A DNA stretch of 64,000 nucleotides from Psychrobacter sp. NG254 (GTDB lineage: Bacteria > Pseudomonadota > Gammaproteobacteria > Pseudomonadales > Moraxellaceae), in NCBI RefSeq assembly GCF_015277735.1, contig NZ_JADHDA010000006.1, forward strand, positions 62,001-126,000, read 5' to 3'. A model generated the notes under the pieces. That model worked only from the letters and a program-made list of their open reading frames with translations. It had not been told where the DNA came from and ran no database searches. The position numbers and the translations under genes are program-made. Of the stretch, positions 50,906-59,284 are shown in pieces (the first letter of the stretch is position 1; each line of letters begins with the position of its first letter).

Positions 50906-52996
50906 CTATTGCGGTTTGGTCTCTAATGGCTTATCCAAAGGCACATTGTACAATCGCAATGCTTCTTTCATCACATTATGGAATACTGGTGCGACCGTGA
51001 GACCAGCATAAATCTGACCACGCGGATCTTCAATAAGCATCACACCTACCAGTTTCGGATTGGACGCCGGTGCCATACCAGCAAAAACATTGCGATACTG
51101 ATCGGTATAGTAGCCACCTTTTGGGTTGATACGGCGCGATGTACCTGTCTTACCTGCCACGCGATAACCATCAATAGCGGCATCTTTTGCCGTACCGCCA
51201 GGCTCCGTGACGCTCTCGAGCATCTGTACGATAGACATGGCTTTTTCGTGCGCCATGATACGTTTGCTTGGCTGCGATTTGTCACCCTTAATTAAGGTCA
51301 ACGGATGCATCACACCGCCTGCTGCTAGTGCTGAATACGCCTGAGCCACTTGCGCGAGCGTTACTTGTAGACCATAGCCATAACTGACTGTGGCACGGCG
51401 TGAGGTTTCTTTTTCTTTTGGTGTGACGATTAGGCCGCTGCCTTCACCTGGGAACTGCAAAGGGGTTTTTGAGCCAAAACCAAACTGCCTTTGCATATTA
51501 CTAATAGCATCAGCTGGCAGTGATAGCGCAATCTTAGTAGAGGCAACGTTACTCGATTTCTGTAATAGCGTGGCCAGATTAATCATACCCAGATTATTAT
51601 GATCTCGAATGGTATAGCCGCGCACACGAATGGAGCCAGGATTGGTATCAATGAGAGTCGTCGGCGTATACTTACCAGAGTCTAAGGCGGCAGCAACGGT
51701 AAATGGCTTCATCACTGAACCCGGTTCAAAAACATCCAACAATGCACGGTTACGTTGGTTTTCACCGGTCATCTCATTGAGGTTGTTTGAATTAAATGCC
51801 GGCCACGTCGATAGCGCAAGAACTTCACCCGTTTGTACATCAACGATCATACCCGTTGACCAGCGTGCTTTTTGTAAGCGGCCTGCTTTTTCCAGCTCTT
51901 TATACAGCAGATACTGCAAGCGCGAATCAATCGTTAGGGCCACATCTTTGCCAGGTATTTCAGGCTTAATCTGCTTGATTTCTTTTAGACTGTTTTGCTT
52001 GGCATCTTTTAGAACGAGTACCTTACCATCCTCACCTGCCAGCTCTTTTTCATACTGACGTTCAATGCCCGCACGTCCCTCATAGTTACCTTCAGGATCT
52101 TTGGAGTTTTGACCCATAAACCCTAGCAACTGTGCGTTGGACTGTGGCTGCGGATAGTAGCGCTGAAAGAAGTTTTTTTCATTGACACCAGGAAAATCAA
52201 GCGAGCTGACGCTCTGAGCAATCTCGGGAGTCACTTTATTTAGCAGGGGCAGATAATGCGATCCTGCACCAGATGGTAGCGCGGCTTTAACCGCCTTTTC
52301 ATCCGTCACATCAATACTGTCATCGATGGCGGTGACTTTTTTTAACTCATCGACTGAGATATTAGCCGCAGCCGCAAGCGTCGTCAGATCCATATTATCT
52401 AAGCGTTTTTGCATACGCGCTTGTAACTGCGGACTGCTAGGATTGGTCAGGATAATGCGTTTTAGCTCGTAGTATTCACGCGAGTAGTCGTGCGGACTAA
52501 AGGATACAGTCGCAAGCGGGGCACTGACCGCGAGTGGCAAATTATTGCGATCGGTAATCATACCGCGATAGGATTTTTGCGTGCGCTCGCTGGTAATGAG
52601 CTCATTACCTTTGTCTTGATAAAACTGCGCGTTGGCCACTTGAATATAATAAGCACGGCCAATCAACAGCGCCAATACAACCAGTGCCAGTCCCCAAACC
52701 ATACGAAAACGGTTTTTGTCTTGCTCAAACCCACCAAGAGTAGAAGCGCCTGAGGCCTTACTAGAAAAAACCATTTTACTTTTTCGGTTTTTTACACTGG
52801 TGTAAGCGCCTTGGACATCGGTTTTTTTAATACGACCAAACAGTTTGGCTTTGCGATCACTAGCGGCTTTGTTAGGTTTATCGCTCGTTTGCCCAGATTT
52901 GGCAGCACTGGCACGGCGCAGAGGCTTAGTTACCTTGCCACTAGCGGGTTTTTTATTGGTATTTTTTGCGGTGGATTTGGGTTTTTTATCACTCAT
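50906..52996 (-). CDS. ftsI: Septal peptidoglycan transpeptidase FtsI (PBP3)
   Basis: Divisome transpeptidase, 696 residues. A long Lys/Ala/Ser-rich cytoplasmic tail (residues 1-95) precedes one membrane segment (near 98-120), then the PBP dimerisation domain and the transpeptidase domain. Active-site SxxK is EPGSVMKPF with S427, SxN is KSSN (QKSSNVAS), and KTG is GKTGTSRR. The tail is longer than in E. coli FtsI. Its start overlaps the ftsL stop by four bases (ATGA). Confidence 0.96.
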   Translation of the reverse strand: MSDKKPKSTAKNTNKKPASGKVTKPLRRASAAKSGQTSDKPNKAASDRKAKLFGRIKKTDVQGAYTSVKNRKSKMVFSSKASGASTLGGFEQDKNRFRMVWGLALVVLALLIGRAYYIQVANAQFYQDKGNELITSERTQKSYRGMITDRNNLPLAVSAPLATVSFSPHDYSREYYELKRIILTNPSSPQLQARMQKRLDNMDLTTLAAAANISVDELKKVTAIDDSIDVTDEKAVKAALPSGAGSHYLPLLNKVTPEIAQSVSSLDFPGVNEKNFFQRYYPQPQSNAQLLGFMGQNSKDPEGNYEGRAGIERQYEKELAGEDGKVLVLKDAKQNSLKEIKQIKPEIPGKDVALTIDSRLQYLLYKELEKAGRLQKARWSTGMIVDVQTGEVLALSTWPAFNSNNLNEMTGENQRNRALLDVFEPGSVMKPFTVAAALDSGKYTPTTLIDTNPGSIRVRGYTIRDHNNLGMINLATLLQKSSNVASTKIALSLPADAISNMQRQFGFGSKTPLQFPGEGSGLIVTPKEKETSRRATVSYGYGLQVTLAQVAQAYSALAAGGVMHPLTLIKGDKSQPSKRIMAHEKAMSIVQMLESVTEPGGTAKDAAIDGYRVAGKTGTSRRINPKGGYYTDQYRNVFAGMAPASNPKLVGVMLIEDPRGQIYAGLTVAPVFHNVMKEALRLYNVPLDKPLETKPQ

Positions 52997-53490
52997 TGTC
53001 CTGCCTCCACTGCCGCTGTGTCAGTGGCAGGCTCCTCAGGAGAGATGTCAGTAGAGGCGCGTGGTCCGATGACCTCAGAGGCATCCTCATCAGAGTCCTC
53101 AGAAACCACGGGCACTAAAGCGGTCGCCACACCAGGCTGAATAATCAACTTGTCTTTGAGTGTTGGCGAATACATACCCAATTCAGAAACCGCACGACTG
53201 GCGATTTGCGGGGTGGCACTAAAAGTCTGCTGCTCAATCAATAGGCGCTGGTGCTCAACTTGTAGCTTACGCTCTTGTTTTTTCATGTCTTGCAAGGTTT
53301 TATAGTCCTGATGATATTGCTGAACTTCTTCGGCAGTTTTGATACCGCTCCATACGATCGCAGCTGCCAGTAACACCAGCACCGCCACATAGATACTCAC
53401 CACATTAAAACGGCGCACGAATAGCTCGCCGATATCGGTGTTGTAGGCTGCGGCAGCGCGGCGGTTTGCAGGTTTGTCAGATATTGCCAT
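52993..53490 (-). CDS. ftsL: Cell division protein FtsL
   Basis: Small bitopic divisome protein. 165 residues from ATG 53490 (MAISDKPANRRAAAA): cytoplasmic tail, one membrane segment (NVVSIYVAVLVLLAAAIVW, residues 29-47), then a periplasmic heptad-type coiled coil (about 50-90). The last 45 residues are an acidic, Ala/Thr/Glu-rich tail that E. coli FtsL lacks. An upstream in-frame extension to 53589 is hydrophobic and unlike the family. Overlaps ftsI by four bases, so coupled translation. Confidence 0.9.
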   Translation of the reverse strand: MAISDKPANRRAAAAYNTDIGELFVRRFNVVSIYVAVLVLLAAAIVWSGIKTAEEVQQYHQDYKTLQDMKKQERKLQVEHQRLLIEQQTFSATPQIASRAVSELGMYSPTLKDKLIIQPGVATALVPVVSEDSDEDASEVIGPRASTDISPEEPATDTAAVEAGQ

Positions 53491-53836
53491 GACGATCTCA
53501 AAAATGAACGTAAACGATAAAGTAGATACTGGTTTGTGAACAACGAACGTATCATTGCCCAGCAGTACCATCGATAAAAATAAAACCAAATCTACTGCTT
53601 GGCAGCATGAAACAAGTCATCACGTCGCTTAAGCTTATATGACAACAGGCGCTTAAAAAGTGATTGATTTATTAGTCCATCGCCTGTCACACAACCAAAA
53701 ATCAATTGCTGAGACTATCAGACAATATTTACAGCTTTTTAACAGTGGCGTAGCGATTAAGACATTTGCACACCATTTAGACAGACAATAGCAACCCTAC
53801 ACCCTTTGCACAGTTTCTATAGCTCACGCGATGTAG
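53491..53836. other. Spacer between rsmH and ftsL
   Basis: 346 bases within the dcw operon, where rsmH and ftsL usually overlap or nearly touch. It holds a 7-bp inverted repeat ACAGGCG / CGCCTGT (53644-53690) and no supportable gene. May contain a second promoter. Confidence 0.5.
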
Positions 53837-54949
53837 CTAGAGCCTACTTTTTTCAGCCTGTTCGTACACTATATCGGTACGTGTGGCCATACGTAGCCAT
53901 GCACTGCGCGAGCGTGGGTTATGACTGGTTTCAGCTTTGCTTGGGCCAACACGCTTTGGCTTACTGAAGTAGCGTGGACGATTGGGCGGCATCGGCAGGT
54001 TCTCGTCTTCTGGATACTGCCCTTTACTATGACGCTGCAAAAACTGCTTGATACGGCGGTCTTCTAATGAGTGAAAACTAATGACAGCCAATTGCCCACC
54101 TGATTTCAAAATCGGGATACTTTGCTCTAAAAAGGCATCGACATCGCCAAGCTCATTATTAATAAAAATCCGCATGGCCTGAAAGCTCTGAGTCGCCGGA
54201 TGCTTGCCGCGCTGCCAGTTAGGATGCGCAACTTTGATCACTTCTGCCAACTCAAGCGTGGACTCAAAGCTGTCCATTTGCTTAATCGCACGTGCAATAC
54301 GGCGGCTATGACGCTCTTCGCCAAAGTCATAAAGCACATTAGCCAACGTTTCATCATCGACTTTTTCAAGCCACTGGGCGACCGACTGCCCACGGCTGGT
54401 GTCCATACGCATATCAACCGCACCATCACGCATGAAGCTAAAGCCGCGACTGCCATCATCAATCTGAGGGGATGAAATACCCAAATCTGCCATCAAGCCA
54501 TCTACTTGCACGATACCCATGGCTGCTAAGCTGTCCGTCAACGTCGCAAAGCTGTCATGAACCACTGTTACGCGGCTATCAGTACTTGCCAACGCTTGAG
54601 CCACGCTAATGGCTGTCGGGTCTTTATCAAAGACAATCAACTGCGCATCATCGGCCAGTTGACTCAATAGTAGCCTGCTATGACCACCGCGCCCAAAGGT
54701 TGCATCAACGTAGATGCCACTTACCTTCAAGCTATTCTGGTCGTCATTGCTTTGATTGACACTGTTTTGATCATCATTGCCTGTTTGCTTCGGCAAAGAC
54801 TTGACACCCAATACGGCGGCGACTGTTTCTGGTAGAAGTACGGCATCATGAACAAAACTTAATTCGTCAGAGTGGGTATCGTCAGCAGTTTCAGGATGAT
54901 TTACGTTAGATAGTGGCGTATTTTCTGGCTTATTATTTAATAGTGACAC
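53837..54949 (-). CDS. rsmH: 16S rRNA (cytosine-N4)-methyltransferase RsmH (MraW)
   Basis: Methylates C1402 of 16S rRNA. 370 residues against about 313 in E. coli. SAM-binding GIYVDATFGRGGHSRLLLSQ, DGLMADLGISSPQID, SRGFSFMRDGAVDMRMD and SFHSLEDRRIKQFL are present. Two additions: a 30-residue polar N-terminal extension and a low-complexity insert at about residues 51-77 containing a repeated DDQNS motif, between the first helix and the SAM motif. First gene of this dcw segment; no mraZ upstream. Confidence 0.95.
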   Translation of the reverse strand: MSLLNNKPENTPLSNVNHPETADDTHSDELSFVHDAVLLPETVAAVLGVKSLPKQTGNDDQNSVNQSNDDQNSLKVSGIYVDATFGRGGHSRLLLSQLADDAQLIVFDKDPTAISVAQALASTDSRVTVVHDSFATLTDSLAAMGIVQVDGLMADLGISSPQIDDGSRGFSFMRDGAVDMRMDTSRGQSVAQWLEKVDDETLANVLYDFGEERHSRRIARAIKQMDSFESTLELAEVIKVAHPNWQRGKHPATQSFQAMRIFINNELGDVDAFLEQSIPILKSGGQLAVISFHSLEDRRIKQFLQRHSKGQYPEDENLPMPPNRPRYFSKPKRVGPSKAETSHNPRSRSAWLRMATRTDIVYEQAEKSRL

Positions 54950-55274
54950 AAACGACTCAGTAGATGGCGACCATATTGGCCAGTAATAGTAAAAAATCAG
55001 ATGAAAATAAACAAGTTATGCCTTGCCTAGCATTATTATCGCAAGGATATATCTGTAGTCAAGCGCTAGAAGGGCTTTTCATTAAAAATATCCCATCTCT
55101 CTGTTATACTAGCGCTATATTTTACGCTATTTTTATACTTTGACGACTATTGTTTCATCCGTATTTTTTAGGCAAATATTTCATCCATATTTGTCATTGC
55201 GATTTTTATTACCCTCTTTCACTGCTAAATTCACTAACCAACATATTCATTAACAAACGTATTTTGAGATTCCT
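54950..55274. other. Divergent promoter region between rsmH and gltX
   Basis: 325 bases. An extended -10 box (TGTTATACT, 55102-55110) on the plus strand is a candidate gltX promoter. No mraZ or other gene is present. Confidence 0.5.
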
Positions 55275-56801
55275 ATGACCCAAACATCGACCCAAGCACC
55301 AACGCGCCCTGTCCGTACTCGTATCGCACCTTCACCCACTGGCTTTCCTCATGTAGGAACGGCTTATATCGCCCTATTTAACTTGGCCTTTGCTCAAGCG
55401 CATGGTGGCGAGTTTATTTTGCGTATCGAAGACACTGACCAAACGCGCTCAACTGAGCAATCTGAACAGATGATTTTGGATGCACTACGTTGGGTCGGTC
55501 TAGATTGGAGCGAGGGTCCAGATATCGGTGGTCCTCACGCCCCTTATCGTCAGAGCGAGCGTAGCGATATTTATACCAAACACGCCGAGATGCTAATAGA
55601 AAAAGACCATGCGTTTCGCTGTTTTTGTACCAGTGAAGATCTAGACACCATGCGTGCTGAGCAAATGGCCAATGGTGAGACGCCACGTTATGACGGTCGC
55701 TGTGCACATTTAAGCTCTGAGAAGACTCTTGGACTTCTTACAGCAGGCATGCCTCACGTAATTCGTATGCGTGTACCCACTGAAGGCATCTGCCAAGTAC
55801 ATGACATGCTGCGCGGTACCGTTGAGATTCCTTGGACCCAAGTCGACATGCAAGTGCTGCTAAAAACAGACGGCATGCCAACATACCATTTAGCCAATGT
55901 CGTCGATGATCACTTGATGGATATCAGTCATGTGATGCGCGGTGAAGAATGGCTGAACTCTGCGCCTAAGCATCAGTTGCTTTATGAATATTTTGGTTGG
56001 GAGATGCCAGTACTTTGCCACATGCCATTACTGCGTAACCCAGACAAATCAAAACTGTCTAAGCGTAAAAATCCAACCTCTATTACCTACTATCGTGATG
56101 CGGGCGTGCTACCTGAAGCGTTGCTCAACTATCTCGGGCGTATGGGCTACTCAATGCCAAATGATGCTGAGCAGTTTACCTTAGAAGAAATGATTGCTAG
56201 CTTTGATATTCAGCGTGTGTCGCTTGGCGGCCCTATCTTTGATATCGAAAAACTTAACTGGCTAAACGCAGAATGGCTACGTGCGCTTACCCCTGAAGAG
56301 CTAAAGAACAAAATCCTCGAGTGGGCAAGCAATAGCGACAAATTAACGGCTATCGCAGCAGCGATTCAGCCACGTATTGAGCTATTGTCTGATGCGGTGA
56401 ACTGGAGTGGCTTCTACTTCCAGAACCTACCTGCTATCAATGCTGAGAGCTTTACGCATAAGTCGCTCACCCCTGAGCAAATTATTGAATTGCTCCAACT
56501 GTCGTTATGGCAGTTAGAAGTCTTGCCAACGTGGTCAGAAGAAAATATCTACGCTACCTTAAAAGGCCTTGCTGCCCACCTCGATATTAAGATGCGTGAC
56601 TTTATGGCGCCGTTCTTTATCGCTATCGCTGGTAGCACGTCATCAACGCCGGTCATGAACTCTATGGCGATTATCGGTGCTGATATGACGCTAACTCGCT
56701 TGCGTCATGCGGTTGATGTACTGGGTGGCCTAGGTAAAAAGAAACTTAAAAAACTTGAGAAACAAGCGGCTGAGTTGCCAGACTTTTTGGCTGCTGAATA
56801 A
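55275..56801 (+). CDS. gltX: Glutamyl-tRNA synthetase
   Basis: Charges tRNA(Glu). 508 residues. HIGH-like motif in [25 protein letters not shown]-like motif [11 protein letters not shown], and a helical anticodon-binding C-terminal half ([27 protein letters not shown]-type ending). Monocistronic, ending at a terminator; a tRNA-Glu gene lies about 0.9 kb downstream. Confidence 0.97.
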   Translation: MTQTSTQAPTRPVRTRIAPSPTGFPHVGTAYIALFNLAFAQAHGGEFILRIEDTDQTRSTEQSEQMILDALRWVGLDWSEGPDIGGPHAPYRQSERSDIYTKHAEMLIEKDHAFRCFCTSEDLDTMRAEQMANGETPRYDGRCAHLSSEKTLGLLTAGMPHVIRMRVPTEGICQVHDMLRGTVEIPWTQVDMQVLLKTDGMPTYHLANVVDDHLMDISHVMRGEEWLNSAPKHQLLYEYFGWEMPVLCHMPLLRNPDKSKLSKRKNPTSITYYRDAGVLPEALLNYLGRMGYSMPNDAEQFTLEEMIASFDIQRVSLGGPIFDIEKLNWLNAEWLRALTPEELKNKILEWASNSDKLTAIAAAIQPRIELLSDAVNWSGFYFQNLPAINAESFTHKSLTPEQIIELLQLSLWQLEVLPTWSEENIYATLKGLAAHLDIKMRDFMAPFFIAIAGSTSSTPVMNSMAIIGADMTLTRLRHAVDVLGGLGKKKLKKLEKQAAELPDFLAAE

Positions 56802-56844
56802 CTTATCTACTAAACAGTCGATTAGCTGAAATTTTTGAATGTAG

Positions 56845-56872
56845 AAGGGTCAGGCCAGTTCTGACCCTTTTT
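56845..56872 (+). terminator. Terminator of gltX
   Basis: AAGGGTCAG / CTGACCCTT stem, 7-base loop, T-run; 44 bases after the stop. Confidence 0.92.
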
Positions 56873-56943
56873 CGTTACTAATAGGTATTACTACCCTTAG
56901 ACTATTAAATATCCTTTATCAAACTTCTTCACTGGAAATAAAC

Positions 56944-57321
56944 ATGGCCGCCAAAACCGTCACGATAGAAAGCAAAGATTATGTCTTTAACACCCTCAAA
57001 GAAGCACAGAAATACTATGATGCCATCGTAAAAGAGCTTTTTGATGCAAGACTTACCCTGACAAAGGGTCAAGATTTCGAAGACTTGAAATGGATATACA
57101 CCGCCTACTGTGGTTATACCAATCAAAATCTAGACAAATTAAGCGATTTGGAGATTGTTGGCTTCAAAGGTATCAGAACCGTCAGAGAAAAAGGTGGCCA
57201 ATATATCCCTACTGAGTGCTGCGTAATCATATTTACTGATGGTAACTCTAATTCTACTGAAGAAGAGTTTTATACAGATAAAGCCATCAAAGAGATCGCT
57301 CTCAAGCAAAACTCACGGTAA
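56944..57321 (+). CDS. Small hypothetical protein (possible DCL/DUF3223 relative)
   Basis: 125 residues, no signal peptide or membrane segment. N-terminal ESKDYVFNTLKEAQKYYDAI and the later EIVGFKGIRTVREKGGQYIPTE followed by a C-terminal EEEFYTDKAIKEIA recall the DCL/DUF3223 layout (helix, G-I-x strand, final helix), but the match is weak. The ATG has no strong ribosome-binding site (GGAAATAAAC). More AT-rich than gltX next to it. Function unknown. Confidence 0.62.
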   Translation: MAAKTVTIESKDYVFNTLKEAQKYYDAIVKELFDARLTLTKGQDFEDLKWIYTAYCGYTNQNLDKLSDLEIVGFKGIRTVREKGGQYIPTECCVIIFTDGNSNSTEEEFYTDKAIKEIALKQNSR

Positions 57322-57397
57322 TTTGGCCTTGTTAAGCCGTTAAAATAGGACAAAACGCTTTTTTTTGCATATTTATAGATTATTTTTAAAATAGTGG

Positions 57398-57426
57398 TTG
57401 ACAAGACTGCCGCTCTTACATAAAAT
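57398..57426 (+). promoter_or_regulatory. Promoter of tRNA-Ala (and probably tRNA-Glu)
   Basis: TTGACA, 17-base spacer, TAAAAT; 17 bases before the tRNA 5' end. Nearly consensus sigma70. Confidence 0.88.
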
Positions 57427-57443
57427 ACGCACACTCTTAGCGA

Positions 57444-57519
57444 GGGGCTATAGCTCAGTTGGTAGAGCACTTGCATGGCATGCAAGGGGTCAACGGTTCG
57501 ACTCCGTTTAGCTCCACCA
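57444..57519 (+). tRNA. tRNA-Ala (GGC)
   Basis: 76 bases with encoded CCA. Acceptor GGGGCTA / TAGCTCC (one G-T pair), D-arm GCTCAGTTGGTAGAGC, anticodon GGC in CTTGC-ATGGCAT-GCAAG, T-loop GGTTCGACTCC. Reads GCC and GCU. Confidence 0.97.
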
Positions 57520-57678
57520 TACTATTTATTGCAACGCTCAGTACCACTGAGAAACGTAACCATAAATACTCGCTAGTAGGACGATATCAGCACCTAGGCA
57601 ACGCTTTTTCTATTCATAGATAAGCAATCTGATATTGTGAAGTACCGTTGTAACCTTTTTGGTTGTAACACTCTATGC

Positions 57679-57754
57679 GTCCCCATCGTCTAGAGGCCTA
57701 GGACACTGCCCTTTCACGGCGGTAACGGGGGTTCGAATCCCCCTGGGGACGCCA
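57679..57754 (+). tRNA. tRNA-Glu (TTC)
   Basis: 76 bases with encoded CCA. Acceptor GTCCCCA / TGGGGAC, anticodon TTC in CCCTTTCACGG, T-arm GGGGGTTCGAATCCCCC. No good promoter directly upstream, so probably co-transcribed with tRNA-Ala 159 bases before it. Confidence 0.97.
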
Positions 57755-57816
57755 CTATTCGGCGTCACTTATTAGCACTGTTGCTTAGCATCAGATTAGA
57801 CTAATAAGCGAACAAT

Positions 57817-57854
57817 AAAAAATCCCAGTCATCATACGGTGACTGGGATTTTTT
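57817..57854 (+). terminator. Terminator of the tRNA-Ala/tRNA-Glu unit
   Basis: AAAAAATCCCAGTCA / TGACTGGGATTTTTT, 15-bp perfect arms with an 8-base loop and T-run, 62 bases after tRNA-Glu. Confidence 0.93.
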
Positions 57855-58025
57855 ATGTCTGTTGTTTCTCAAAATACTCTATTCTATTGTCACCAGCTTA
57901 TTGTTAAGAGCGCTATTGCCAACCTATCTAATACTCTTTAATATCGACCTGACAAGCGTTTTTATAGATTGCAGCCACCTACTATAAATGATGGGGCTTA
58001 GCGTGATTAAAGGGAAGTGATTGCT

Positions 58026-58679
58026 ATGTTTGGTATCGAGAATTATCTAGGGTTTATCTTAGCCGCTATTTTATTAAACCTGACGCCTGGCACTGACAGT
58101 ATATATATTATTACTCGTAGTGTCTCACAGGGACAGACCGCTGGATTTCATTCTGTATTGGGCATTACCTCAGGTATTTTGGTACATACATTATTGGCAT
58201 CCCTAGGATTATCGGTATTACTCGCCAGCTCACCAATGGCATTTATGATCGTCAAATATATTGGTGCAGCTTACTTGTGCTATTTGGGTCTAAAGATGCT
58301 ACTGAGCAAAAACTCAAATTCGATAGCAAGCAGTTTGGCTGAAAATCAAAACCTTACTGGTAAGTCTAGCAAAACAGGCTGGCAGACTTATAAGCAAGGC
58401 GTATTGACCAATGTATTCAATCCAAAGGTCGCGCTGTTCTTTTTAGCCTTCCTTCCCCAGTTTATCGACTCTAGCTATGCTTATGGCATGCTGTCGTTTT
58501 TGATGCTCGGAATCACTTTTGCCGTCACTGGCTTTATCTGGTTTTCTTGTTTGTCACTGCTATCATCACGTTTTAGCAAGAGCCTACGAGAAAAGCCGTC
58601 TATCGAAACCTTATTAAACAAAATTAGCGGTGTGATATTTTTTGGCTTAGGTATTAAGCTGTTGACTGAGAAGGCTTGA
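58026..58679 (+). CDS. LysE/RhtB-family amino acid exporter
   Basis: 217 residues, about six membrane segments. The RhtB signature LNLTPGTDSIYIITRSVSQG is in the first helix-loop, GAAYLCYLGLKMLL near residue 75 and NPKVALFFLAFLPQFI near 130. Exports an amino acid such as homoserine, threonine or a related metabolite; the substrate is not evident. ATG 58026 has AGGGA ten bases upstream; GTG 58017 overlaps that site and is rejected. Confidence 0.9.
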   Translation: MFGIENYLGFILAAILLNLTPGTDSIYIITRSVSQGQTAGFHSVLGITSGILVHTLLASLGLSVLLASSPMAFMIVKYIGAAYLCYLGLKMLLSKNSNSIASSLAENQNLTGKSSKTGWQTYKQGVLTNVFNPKVALFFLAFLPQFIDSSYAYGMLSFLMLGITFAVTGFIWFSCLSLLSSRFSKSLREKPSIETLLNKISGVIFFGLGIKLLTEKA

Positions 58680-58711
58680 TAGCATTGGAATACATAGTAG
58701 AGGATGTAATA

Positions 58712-59170
58712 ATGAACGATGATACTAAGAAAAAAATTACTTTATTAATTGAAGAACTGCTCAATACCACTTGCTCAGAATCAAGGCAAATAGAAATAAA
58801 TCTTGAAGTAAGCAAGCTATCTCCCGATCCATTTTGGAGTGACTATATATTCTGGAATAATGAGTATGCACACGAAGATGGCCGTATAAAATATGAGGCT
58901 TTTTTTGATAAAATTTCTGAGTACCCAAATTCTTACGAGTATAAAACAAAGAGTCGCATTTTAGAGCTGGCTCAAAAACTTATTATTAGAGATTTCTCTG
59001 ATATTAGTGAAGTTGACATAGTGAATGAAATCAATGAATTGTCTCCTGATATCAGTTGGACGAACTATCTTTTTGTCGATAAGACCTGCTTAAACGATGA
59101 CGGTAGCATCAATAAAGAAGCGTTCTTGAATAGAATATTTAAGGAGAGCTGGAATGAGAACTTCAGATAA
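58712..59170 (+). CDS. Hypothetical acidic protein with two internal repeats
   Basis: 152 residues from ATG 58712 (ribosome-binding site AGAGG). No signal peptide or membrane segment. Residues 8-68 and 82-142 align without gaps at an offset of 74, with 20 of 61 positions identical; the shared core is L-S-P-D-x-x-W-x-x-Y, later D-G-x-I and E-A-F. So it is a tandem duplication of a roughly 60-residue domain that I do not recognise. Coding is notably AT-rich against its neighbours, which hints at transfer. It lies 32 bases after the LysE gene, possibly in one transcript. Confidence 0.8.
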   Translation: MNDDTKKKITLLIEELLNTTCSESRQIEINLEVSKLSPDPFWSDYIFWNNEYAHEDGRIKYEAFFDKISEYPNSYEYKTKSRILELAQKLIIRDFSDISEVDIVNEINELSPDISWTNYLFVDKTCLNDDGSINKEAFLNRIFKESWNENFR

Positions 59171-59219
59171 TGTAGTGAAATAGATTTTCAGATATTTGCT
59201 TTATTTTTGCTCCACAAAT

Positions 59220-59261
59220 AAAAAAGCCCAATCCCCTACTTTGACGGGGATTGGGCTTTTT
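59220..59261. terminator. Bidirectional terminator before acnA
   Basis: AAAAAGCCCAATCCCC / GGGGATTGGGCTTTTT, 16-bp perfect arms, between convergent genes. Confidence 0.95.
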
Positions 59262-59284
59262 GTCATATAGAGCTTAACTAATTA

